This document shows positions 1 to 5,861 of a DNA stretch of 6,152 bases, in pieces. Position 1 is the first letter of the stretch, and every line of letters starts with the position of its first letter. Source of the stretch: Pedococcus sp. (GTDB lineage Bacteria; Actinomycetota; Actinomycetes; Actinomycetales; Dermatophilaceae); the NCBI GenBank assembly GCA_025936615.1, contig JAICSZ010000144.1, positions 1 through 6,152 of the forward strand. The letters run 5' to 3'. Position numbers and translations under genes: made by a program. The notes under the pieces are model-generated. The model saw only the letters and a list, made by a program, of their open reading frames with translations, searched no databases and had not been told where the DNA came from.

Positions 1-1797
1 CCGGCGGTCGCCGCCGCGCTCGGGCTGCTCGTGGCGCGCCACCTCGACCACCGCGCCGCCCGCCTCGTTGCCGTGGGCGGCTCGCTGCTCACCGTGCTCG
101 TCGCGCTCGTGCAGCTCTTCGCCGTCCATGCCGCGCAGCCCGCCCGGGTCGTGCACACGCTCGCACCCCTCCACGCGGGCGAGCTGCGGATCCCGTTGGA
201 GCTGCAGGCAACCGCCCCCGTCGCGCTCATCGCCGCGGTGGTCGCGGTCGTCACGTGGGCGGTCCAGGCCTTCGCCGGCTGGTACCTGCGCGACGACGAC
301 CGCTACGGCGTCTTCGCCGCGACCGTCTCGATCTTCAGCGCCGGCATGCTGCTGACCGTCCAGTCCGCCGACCTCGTCCTCACCCTCGTCGGCTGGGAGG
401 TGATGGGCTGGTGCTCCTACCTGCTCATCGGCCACTGGACCCGCAAGGAGAGCGCGCGGCGGGCCGCGCTCAAGGCCTTTCTCGTCACCCGGCTCGCGGA
501 CGTCGGGTTCGTCCTCGGGGTGGTGGCCCTGGCCACCCACGCCGGCTCCACGGCATACCCCGTCGTCATTGCCTCGTATGCCGGCGACTCACCGACCCTG
601 CCGATGGTCCTGTTGCTCGTCGGCATCCTCGGCAAGTCGGCGATGTTCCCCTTCCACGACTGGCTGCCCGACGCCATGGAGGGCCCCACCCCAGCCTCGG
701 CGCTGATCCACGCCGCCACCATGGTGGCGGCCGGCACGTTCGTGCTGGCGCAGCTCTTCGACCTGTTCGCCGCCTCCGGGCCGGCCCGCTGGCTGCTCGC
801 GGTGAGCACGGCCGTGACGATGGTGTGGTCGGCCCTGCTCGCATTCGGGCAGAGCGACCTGAAGCGGCTGCTCGCCTACTCCACCTTGAGCCAGGTGGCG
901 CTGATGCTCTCCGCCCTGGCCGTCGTCCCGGCGAAGGAGGGCCCGGGGGCCGGCACGCTGCACCTCTACTCGCACGCGTTCTTCAAGGCGTTGCTGTTCC
1001 TCGTGATCGGCTGGCTCAGCGTGACCCTGGGCGGCACCGCGGCGGCGACCCTGCGGGGTGGGCTGCGTGGTCACCTGTTCATCCGGCCGGCCATGTTCGT
1101 GGGGCTGCTCTCGCTCGCGGGGGTGCCTCCGCTGGTCGGGTTCTTCTCCAAGGAGCACGTCCTCGCAGCCGCCGAGGTCGGCACCGTCGACGGTCAGGTC
1201 CGGCCCGGCCTGGTGCTGTTCGCCGGGCTGCTGACCGTGCCGCTGACCGCCGCCTACTGCATGCGCGCCTGGCTCGTGCTCGACGACCTGGGGCACACCG
1301 ACGTGACCCGGCACGACGCAGACTCCGCGACCGTGGGCGTCCGGGCAGCGGTCACGGTGCTCGCGGTGCTGACGGTCGTGGGCGGCGTCATCGTGTTCAC
1401 ACCGCTGCTCGACGTCGGTGGCCACGTCTCCTGGTGGGCCGTGCTGATGAGCCTGCTGCTCGTCGTCGGTGCGGCGTTCGGGGTGCGCGCACTGGCCCGC
1501 GGCGAGGACCCCGCGGTGCGCCTCATGGCAGAGTCGATGCCGAGGTTCGACAACGGGTTCGGGATCGACCGGCTCTACGTCGCGGCCGTCGCCACCCCCG
1601 TCCTGGCCCTCGCGCGGCTCGTCGTCTTCCTCGACCGCGAGGTCGTCGACGCCTACGTCCGCGGGGCCGCGCTCACCACCACCCTGACCGGGCGCGGTGG
1701 CCACCGCGCCCACGCGACCGAGCGCGCAGCATCGGGCCTCGCGTGGGTCGTCGCCGGGGTCGTCGTCGTGGGACTGGCGGGGGTGGCCCTGTGGTGA
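1..1797 (+). CDS. nuoL: NADH-quinone oxidoreductase subunit L (NuoL), 5' end outside the window
   Basis: This is the largest antiporter-like membrane subunit of respiratory complex I, which couples electron transfer to quinone with proton translocation across the cytoplasmic membrane. The frame is open from base 1. Residues encoded before the GTG at 31 (PAVAAALGLL) continue smoothly into the first membrane helix, so the true start most likely lies upstream; GTG 31 is only a fallback. Counting base 1 as codon 1, the family landmarks are: GWE with the helix-5 glutamate E133; GKSAMFPFHDWLPDAMEGPT with K212; SALIHAATMV with H237; DLKRLLAYSTLSQ with K288; H321, H325 and K329 in HLYSHAFFKALLF; and GFFSKEH with K384. 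FDNGFGIDRLY (from 516) begins the region of the lateral helix, and a last membrane helix covers about 577-598. About 598 residues are visible, near the usual total of roughly 610-640. The N-terminal third deviates from the common consensus. Its stop overlaps nuoM by 4 bases. Confidence 0.95.
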   Translation, partial: PAVAAALGLLVARHLDHRAARLVAVGGSLLTVLVALVQLFAVHAAQPARVVHTLAPLHAGELRIPLELQATAPVALIAAVVAVVTWAVQAFAGWYLRDDDRYGVFAATVSIFSAGMLLTVQSADLVLTLVGWEVMGWCSYLLIGHWTRKESARRAALKAFLVTRLADVGFVLGVVALATHAGSTAYPVVIASYAGDSPTLPMVLLLVGILGKSAMFPFHDWLPDAMEGPTPASALIHAATMVAAGTFVLAQLFDLFAASGPARWLLAVSTAVTMVWSALLAFGQSDLKRLLAYSTLSQVALMLSALAVVPAKEGPGAGTLHLYSHAFFKALLFLVIGWLSVTLGGTAAATLRGGLRGHLFIRPAMFVGLLSLAGVPPLVGFFSKEHVLAAAEVGTVDGQVRPGLVLFAGLLTVPLTAAYCMRAWLVLDDLGHTDVTRHDADSATVGVRAAVTVLAVLTVVGGVIVFTPLLDVGGHVSWWAVLMSLLLVVGAAFGVRALARGEDPAVRLMAESMPRFDNGFGIDRLYVAAVATPVLALARLVVFLDREVVDAYVRGAALTTTLTGRGGHRAHATERAASGLAWVVAGVVVVGLAGVALW

Positions 1798-3266
1798 TCC
1801 TCGCCAGCCTCGTCGTGCCCGCCGCGGTGGCGGTCTGGCTGCTGACCGCAGGGCGCGGCCTGTCGCACCGGGCGGCGAACCTGCTCGCCATGGCGGCCAG
1901 CGTCCTGACCCTGTGGGGAGTGCTGCTGGCCGTCATCGTCCGCCCGGTCGTCGACCGTGCCTGGGTGCCGTCGATGGGGTTGCGCTGGCAGCTCGCGGTC
2001 GACGGGATCAGCGCGCCGCTGCTCCTGCTCGTGGCGGTGCTCGGCGTCGGCGTGGTCCTGCACACGACCGACCGCCCGCCGGAGGGCGGGACCAGCCCGA
2101 CGTTCCACGCGTGCCTGCTGCTCGTCGAGCTCGGGGCCCTGGCGACGTTCTACGCCCGCGACGCGGTGCTGTTCTTCGTCGCGTTCGAGCTGGTGCTGGT
2201 GCCCATGTGGGTCTTGATCACGAGGTTCGGCGACCAGCACCGGGCGGCCGAGCGCGCCGATGCAGGCGGCCGGTTCGTCCTCTACACCGCGTTCGGGTCG
2301 ACGCTCATGCTCGTCGGCATCCTCGCCCTCGTCGCGCAGGCGGGCACCGCCGACCTGGACGTGCTCGCCCAAGGTGCAGGAGCCGGCATACCCGTGCACA
2401 CCCAAGTGCTCGTCGCCGCGCTGCTCACGACGGGGCTCGCCGTCAAGGTGCCCATCTTCCCGCTGCACACGTGGCTGCCGTCCGCGCACACCATCGCGCC
2501 CACCGCCGGCTCGGTGCTGCTCGCCGCGGTCCTGCTCAAGATGGGCACCTACGGGCTGGTCCGGCTGCCGCTGGCCACGCTGCCCGAGGGGTTCTCCCGC
2601 ATCGCGCCGGTGCTCGGAGCGCTCGGGGCGGTGGGCATCCTGTGGGGAGGGCTGGCCTGCCTCGTCGAGCGTGACCTCAAGCGCCTCGTGGCCTACTCCT
2701 CGGTCGCGCACATGGGGTTCGTCGCCATCGGGCTCGCATCCGGCACCCGCACCGGGCTACAGGCCGCGCTGTTCGCCAACATCGCCCACGGCGTGATCGC
2801 CTCCCTGCTGTTCGTCGTGGTCGGCGGGCTCAAGGAGCGGTGGGGCAGCGCCGACCTCGAGACCGCCAGGGCCGCGGTGCGCGAGGTGGCGCCGCGCCTC
2901 GGCTTCGCCCTCGTGGTCGGCTTCGCCGCCTCGCTCGGGCTGCCGGGGCTGGCCGGCTTCTGGGGCGAGTTCCTTGCCGTGTATGCCGCGTGGTCACCCG
3001 CCGAGGACCGGCCCGGCGGGTTGTTCCGCACCTTCGCGGTGCTCGCCGCGCTCGGCACGGTCCTCGCCGCGGGGTACTCCCTGCGCGTGCTCCGCACGGT
3101 CTGGGCGGGGCAGCGGACCACGCCGCTGATCACGGACAGCCGCGACAGCGAGTGGGACGTCGTCGCCGTGCTGGTCCTGGCGACCGTGGTGCTCGGCGTC
3201 CTGCCGGGCCCGCTGCTGTCCATGACGAGCGGCGCCGTCACCAGCATCGTTGGAGCGGCGCGATGA
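1794..3266 (+). CDS. nuoM: NADH-quinone oxidoreductase subunit M (NuoM)
   Basis: This 490-residue polytopic membrane protein is the middle antiporter-like proton channel of complex I. I chose the GTG at 1794 because it forms a GTGA overlap with the nuoL stop and has a G-rich stretch (1776-1785) about 8 bases upstream; the adjacent GTG at 1791 is possible. The proton-path residues are intact: E132 in FELVLVPMW (helix 5), K218 in AVKVPIFPLHTWLPSAH, K249 in VLLKMGTYGLVRL, K296 in ERDLKRLVAYSSVAHMGF, H332 in NIAHGV, and E392 in GLPGLAGFWGEFL. A glutamate at this last place, where NuoL and NuoN have lysine, is the mark of NuoM. The length is close to the roughly 500 residues usual for the family, and it is the most canonical of the three subunits here. 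The frame stays open far upstream of 1794, but that part overlaps nuoL in another frame and has no family resemblance. It ends in an ATGA overlap with nuoN. Confidence 0.96.
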   Translation: MILASLVVPAAVAVWLLTAGRGLSHRAANLLAMAASVLTLWGVLLAVIVRPVVDRAWVPSMGLRWQLAVDGISAPLLLLVAVLGVGVVLHTTDRPPEGGTSPTFHACLLLVELGALATFYARDAVLFFVAFELVLVPMWVLITRFGDQHRAAERADAGGRFVLYTAFGSTLMLVGILALVAQAGTADLDVLAQGAGAGIPVHTQVLVAALLTTGLAVKVPIFPLHTWLPSAHTIAPTAGSVLLAAVLLKMGTYGLVRLPLATLPEGFSRIAPVLGALGAVGILWGGLACLVERDLKRLVAYSSVAHMGFVAIGLASGTRTGLQAALFANIAHGVIASLLFVVVGGLKERWGSADLETARAAVREVAPRLGFALVVGFAASLGLPGLAGFWGEFLAVYAAWSPAEDRPGGLFRTFAVLAALGTVLAAGYSLRVLRTVWAGQRTTPLITDSRDSEWDVVAVLVLATVVLGVLPGPLLSMTSGAVTSIVGAAR

Positions 3267-4765
3267 GACCCGCAACGGCCACGCTCCTCTCCATCGACTG
3301 GCTGGTGCTGGCCCCTGTGCTCGCACCGGCGGCCGGCGCGCTGCTGGTGCTGCTCCTCGACGCCGTGGTCCCGCCCCTGTCACGGGCGCACGCCGCGGTG
3401 GGAGTGGTGGCGCTCGCCGCCGGGTTCGCGCTCGCCGTGCCGGGAGCGGTCCGCACCGCCGACCTGCCCCTGCGCACCCTGTGCCTCCCCGCCCCGGACG
3501 GGGCCTGTCTCTACGAAGCCGGTCCGCTGTCCAGCGCGCTGCAGCTCGGCGCGCTCGGGTCGGCCCTGGTCGTGGTCCTGCTGATGTGGCCGGGGGAGCG
3601 GGAGCGCCTGGCGCTGCGTGGCGGCCCCGCGGTCGTCGTCTCCCTCGTGCTGGCAGCGACAGCGGGTGCGTGCGGGGTCGCTGCCGCGCACGACCTCGGC
3701 TCGTGGCTGGTCTGCCTCGAGCTGGCCACCCTGCCCGTCGTGGCGCTGGTCGCGCTGCGCGGCACGCAGGCAGCCGGCCGTGGCGCGCTCGCCCTGCTGA
3801 CGACGTCGCTGATCTCCTTCGCGATGCTCGCGCTCGGTGCGGCGCTGTGGCTGGTCGCCACCGGTGAGGCCGTGTTCGTCCGGGGCGCGGCGCAGGACGC
3901 GCTGGCGGACCCGGCGCGACGGGGGGTCCTCGGGCTCGGGGTCGTGCTGCTGCTCGCGGGACTGGGCTTCAAGCTCTCGCTCGTCCCGTTCCACGTGTGG
4001 ACCCCACAGGCTTATGCCGGGGGGTCCGAACCGGTGGCCGCGTTCCTCGCGGCGACGTCGAAGGTCGCGGCACTCGCGGCCCTGGTCGTGGTCCTGGGCC
4101 CCCTCGCCGATGCCCGCGCACCGGTGCTCGTCGCGATGGGCATCCTCGCGGCCCTGTCCATGACCGTCGGGAACGTCCTCGCGCTCGTGCAGGACGACCC
4201 GGTGCGCCTGCTTGCCTGGTCCACCGTCGCCCAGGCCGGGTGGGTGGTGCTGCCACTGTCGGCGCTCGAGGGCGGGTCGACGGCGGCGTCCGGCGCCTAC
4301 CTGCTGGCCTATGTCATCGCGACGGTGGTCGCCTTCGCGGTCGTCCACGTGGTCGCAACGGCGCCGCCGGCCAGGGGTGCGCCGAGCGGGCGACGCGACC
4401 TCGCGGCATACACCGGCCTGCTCCGGAGCCACCCGCTGCTCGGGGGTGCGCTGGGACTGGCCCTGCTCTCGCTCGCGGGCCTGCCGCCGGGCATCGTCGG
4501 GCTGGTCGCGAAGGTGGTTGCGCTGCGGCCCGTCGTCGGCGGCGGCCAGTGGGCGCTCGCCCTCATCGCCGTGGCCAACGCGGTCATCGGGATCGCCGTC
4601 TACCTGCGGTGGTTCGCCGTGCTGCTGCGGGACCCGGACACGGGCCAGGCGGCGCGCGTGGTGCGTTCGGTGCCGCGACCCGCGCTCGTCGCCGTGGTGC
4701 TCGCCGCGGTGGTGCTCGTGGCGACCAGCGTCATGCCCCAGCTCCTGCTCGGCCTGGTGGACTGA
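3263..4765 (+). CDS. nuoN: NADH-quinone oxidoreductase subunit N (NuoN), somewhat diverged
   Basis: This 500-residue polytopic membrane protein is the third antiporter-like subunit of complex I, recognised by position after nuoM and by motifs. The ATG at 3263 overlaps the nuoM stop (ATGA) and is preceded by TTGGAG, with GGAG at 3252-3255 and a 7-base spacer. Landmarks are E153 in CLELATLPVV (helix 5), K237 in LAGLGFKLSLVPFHVWTPQAY, K267 in ATSKVAALAALVV, and K417 in LAGLPPGIVGLVAKVVAL. The segment that usually reads VKR-x-LAYSS reads DDPVRLLAWSTVAQAG (311-326), so the lysine before the arginine is valine here. The predicted extracytoplasmic loop between helices 2 and 3 carries two cysteines, C74 and C82. 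The frame is open upstream to 2840, but that part lies inside nuoM and is not coding. The subunit assignment is firm by synteny; the protein is more diverged than NuoM. Confidence 0.93.
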   Translation: MRPATATLLSIDWLVLAPVLAPAAGALLVLLLDAVVPPLSRAHAAVGVVALAAGFALAVPGAVRTADLPLRTLCLPAPDGACLYEAGPLSSALQLGALGSALVVVLLMWPGERERLALRGGPAVVVSLVLAATAGACGVAAAHDLGSWLVCLELATLPVVALVALRGTQAAGRGALALLTTSLISFAMLALGAALWLVATGEAVFVRGAAQDALADPARRGVLGLGVVLLLAGLGFKLSLVPFHVWTPQAYAGGSEPVAAFLAATSKVAALAALVVVLGPLADARAPVLVAMGILAALSMTVGNVLALVQDDPVRLLAWSTVAQAGWVVLPLSALEGGSTAASGAYLLAYVIATVVAFAVVHVVATAPPARGAPSGRRDLAAYTGLLRSHPLLGGALGLALLSLAGLPPGIVGLVAKVVALRPVVGGGQWALALIAVANAVIGIAVYLRWFAVLLRDPDTGQAARVVRSVPRPALVAVVLAAVVLVATSVMPQLLLGLVD

Positions 4766-4795
4766 GCCGCGGCGGCGCGGGGGAACGTCGAGCCC

Positions 4796-4803
4796 GGAGG
4801 GAG
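4796..4803 (+). promoter_or_regulatory. Shine-Dalgarno-like GGAGGGAG upstream of htpX
   Basis: This is the only strong ribosome-binding-like sequence in the 51-base gap 4766-4816. It lies unusually far from the htpX ATG: 13 bases from its last G and 16 from the end of the GGAGG core. The core is ideally spaced (5 bases) for a TTG at 4806 that opens an 11-codon reading frame overlapping the htpX start. No convincing promoter or terminator is seen in the gap. Confidence 0.5.
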
Positions 4804-4816
4804 CGTTGAGCCTGAC

Positions 4817-5701
4817 ATGCACAACCATTTCAACGGGCTGAAGACCGCTGCCCTGTTCGGCGCGATCTTTGCCCTGCTGCTGGCGATCGGCGGCGGCATC
4901 GCCGGCTACACCGGCAACAGCTCGTTCCTGTGGATCTTCGCGCTGATCGGCGTCGGCACCACCGCCTACGGCTACTGGAACTCCGACAAGCTGGCGATCA
5001 AGGCCATGCACGCCTACCCGGTGAGCGAGGCCCAGGCGCCGGTGATGTACCGCATCGTCCGCGACCTCTCGACGGCGGCGGGCAAGCCCATGCCGCGCCT
5101 CTACATCTCGCCGACCCAGGCGCCCAACGCCTTCGCCACCGGCCGCAACCCCGAGAACGCCGCCGTCTGCTGCACCGAGGGCATCCTCGGGCTGCTCGAC
5201 GAGCGCGAGCTGCGCGGGGTCCTCGGCCACGAGCTGATGCACGTCTACAACCGCGACATCCTCACCGGCTCGGTCGCCGCCGCCGTCGCCGGCGTGATCA
5301 CCTCGGTCGCGCAGATGATGATGTTCGCCAGCATGTTCGGCGGGGGCGACGACGAGGAGCGGTCCAACCCCTTCGCGATGCTGGCCATGGCGCTGCTCGC
5401 GCCGTTCGCAGCGATGTTCATCCAGATGGCGATCAGCCGCACCCGCGAGTACGACGCCGACGAGGACGGCTCCAAGCTCACGGGCGACCCGCTCGCCCTC
5501 GCCTCGGCCCTGCGCAAGCTCGAGGCCGGCGTCGCGCGGGCGCCCCTCGCCCCCACCCCCGCGATCCAGAACTCCAGCCACATGATGATCGCCAACCCCT
5601 TCCGCCCGCAGGACGTCTCCCGGTTCTTCTCCACCCACCCGCCCATGGCCGAGCGCATCGCCCGGCTCGAGCAGATGGCCTACGGGTTCCGCCAGCGCTG
5701 A
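4817..5701 (+). CDS. htpX: Zinc metalloprotease HtpX (peptidase family M48B)
   Basis: HtpX is an integral membrane zinc endopeptidase that degrades misfolded or damaged membrane proteins at the cytoplasmic face, acting alongside FtsH in species where it has been studied. The 294-residue product is the usual size. Two N-terminal membrane helices (about 11-30 and 36-53) precede the catalytic domain. The zinc site HELMH lies at 138-142 (ligands H138 and H142, catalytic E139) within GHELMHVYNRDIL. Two more hydrophobic segments follow at about 153-173 and 186-206. SRTREYDADEDG then supplies the probable third ligand, E211. The C-terminal STHPPMAERIARLEQM is also typical of the family. The ATG at 4817 is the only in-frame start after the nuoN stop and gives the familiar actinobacterial opening MHNHFNGLKTAALFG. 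It lies 51 bases after nuoN in the same direction, so read-through from the nuo operon is plausible. The ribosome site is oddly distant. Confidence 0.96.
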   Translation: MHNHFNGLKTAALFGAIFALLLAIGGGIAGYTGNSSFLWIFALIGVGTTAYGYWNSDKLAIKAMHAYPVSEAQAPVMYRIVRDLSTAAGKPMPRLYISPTQAPNAFATGRNPENAAVCCTEGILGLLDERELRGVLGHELMHVYNRDILTGSVAAAVAGVITSVAQMMMFASMFGGGDDEERSNPFAMLAMALLAPFAAMFIQMAISRTREYDADEDGSKLTGDPLALASALRKLEAGVARAPLAPTPAIQNSSHMMIANPFRPQDVSRFFSTHPPMAERIARLEQMAYGFRQR

Positions 5702-5716
5702 CCGGCGCTGACCGGC
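5695..5716 (+). repeat. Tandem 10-base direct repeat across the htpX stop codon
   Basis: CGCTGACCGG occurs twice in direct succession (5696-5705 and 5706-5715), with the 10-base periodicity holding over 5695-5716. The first copy contains the htpX stop TGA (5699-5701); the second carries another TGA at 5709-5711 in a different frame. It looks like a local slippage duplication. No function is evident. Confidence 0.75.
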
Positions 5717-5734
5717 CCTCGGCGACCCGGCGGG

Positions 5735-5762
5735 CGCGGATGCGCACCGCTGCGCATCCGCG
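5735..5762 (+). terminator. Perfect 12-bp dyad with CCGC tetraloop, possible htpX terminator or operator
   Basis: CGCGGATGCGCA (5735-5746) and TGCGCATCCGCG (5751-5762) are perfect reverse complements around a 4-base loop, CCGC. It begins 34 bases after the htpX stop. As RNA it would be a very stable hairpin, but no run of T follows directly (the next bases are TGCTAGCC). It therefore resembles the U-less terminators proposed in high-GC Gram-positives rather than a classical one. As DNA it holds two copies of the self-complementary hexamer TGCGCA 10 bp apart, and it abuts a candidate cspA -10 element, so an operator is a real alternative. Confidence 0.55.
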
Positions 5763-5771
5763 TGCTAGCCT
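5763..5771 (+). promoter_or_regulatory. Candidate extended -10 promoter element for cspA
   Basis: TGCTAGCCT fits an extended -10 pattern (TGn followed by TAGCCT, compared with the actinobacterial TAnnnT). It lies in an otherwise AT-poor region, 162 bases before the cspA ATG. Transcription would start near 5777-5780 and give a leader of about 155 bases, a length reminiscent of cold-shock mRNAs. There is no recognisable -35 hexamer at the expected distance; that region is occupied by the dyad at 5735-5762. This is an inference from pattern only. Confidence 0.45.
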
Positions 5772-5775
5772 TTCC

Positions 5776-5793
5776 GCAGTTGCAGTTGCAGTT
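5776..5793 (+). repeat. Three tandem GCAGTT hexamers at the predicted cspA transcription start
   Basis: GCAGTT is repeated exactly three times (5776-5781, 5782-5787, 5788-5793). The array starts 4 bases after the candidate -10 element, so it would cover the transcription start and the first bases of the cspA leader. It is unlike the surrounding GC-rich sequence. It could be a binding site or an RNA element; its function is unknown. Confidence 0.8.
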
Positions 5794-5805
5794 CCTCGTT
5801 TGTGT

Positions 5806-5833
5806 GGGCCCGCCAATGTGTGCGGGCCCTTTT
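5806..5833 (+). terminator. Hairpin plus T-tract: intrinsic terminator or cspA leader attenuator
   Basis: GGGCCCGC (5806-5813) and GCGGGCCC (5822-5829) form a perfect 8-bp stem with an 8-base loop, CAATGTGT. TTTT (5830-5833) follows immediately, and a pyrimidine-rich stretch continues to 5842. This is the best match to a classical factor-independent terminator in the window. It lies 105 bases after the htpX stop but also about 30 bases inside the predicted cspA transcript. It may end htpX transcripts, act as an attenuator of cspA, or do both. Confidence 0.6.
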
Positions 5834-5842
5834 CACTTTCAC
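5831..5842 (+). repeat. Tandem TTTCAC pair after the hairpin
   Basis: TTTCAC occurs twice back to back (5831-5836 and 5837-5842), overlapping the T-tract of the preceding hairpin. The pyrimidine tract CTTTTC (5829-5834) is complementary, with one G-U pair, to GAAGAG (5919-5924) at the cspA ribosome-binding region. That would allow an alternative long-range pairing. The repeat is plain; the pairing is conjecture. Confidence 0.6.
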
Positions 5843-5843
5843 T

Positions 5844-5861
5844 GCCGCCGGGTCCGGTGGC
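5844..5861 (+). other. Possible second hairpin in the cspA leader
   Basis: GCCGCC (5844-5849) can pair with GGTGGC (5856-5861), with one G-U wobble, around the 6-base loop GGGTCC. In such GC-rich DNA a 6-bp stem is easily found by chance. It is listed because it lies directly behind the stronger hairpin and could take part in alternative folds. Confidence 0.3.

Noticed and set aside
255..1790. Long + strand extension of the nuoM frame upstream of 1794
   Set aside because: The stretch is arginine/glycine/proline-rich and overlaps nuoL in another frame. NuoM similarity begins only after the GTG at 1794, where the stop/start overlap lies.
589..2711. Two overlapping - strand open frames opposite nuoL and nuoM (589-1713 and 1653-2711)
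   Set aside because: Both have charged, low-complexity translations without recognisable domains and lie wholly within confidently identified genes.
2840..3262. Extension of the nuoN frame upstream of its ATG
   Set aside because: It lies inside nuoM and reads as an arginine-rich shadow. The ATGA overlap at 3263 with a ribosome site just before it is the natural start.
1..4765. The three antiporter-like proteins as an Mrp-type Na+/H+ antiporter or a formate hydrogenlyase arm
   Set aside because: The L-M-N order, the NuoM-specific glutamate in GFWGEFL, the NuoL lateral-helix region and a NuoN-like third subunit fit complex I. No small Mrp subunits are present.
4766..4816. A terminator between nuoN and htpX
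   Set aside because: The palindromic GCCGCGGC at 4766-4773 has no loop and no following T-tract, and I found no longer stem in the gap.
3380..5638. A 752-codon open frame on the - strand opposite nuoN and htpX
   Set aside because: Its product is low-complexity, dominated by R, G, E, D, H and Q without membrane or domain motifs. This is typical of antisense frames in GC-rich genes. The + strand genes have clear family motifs.
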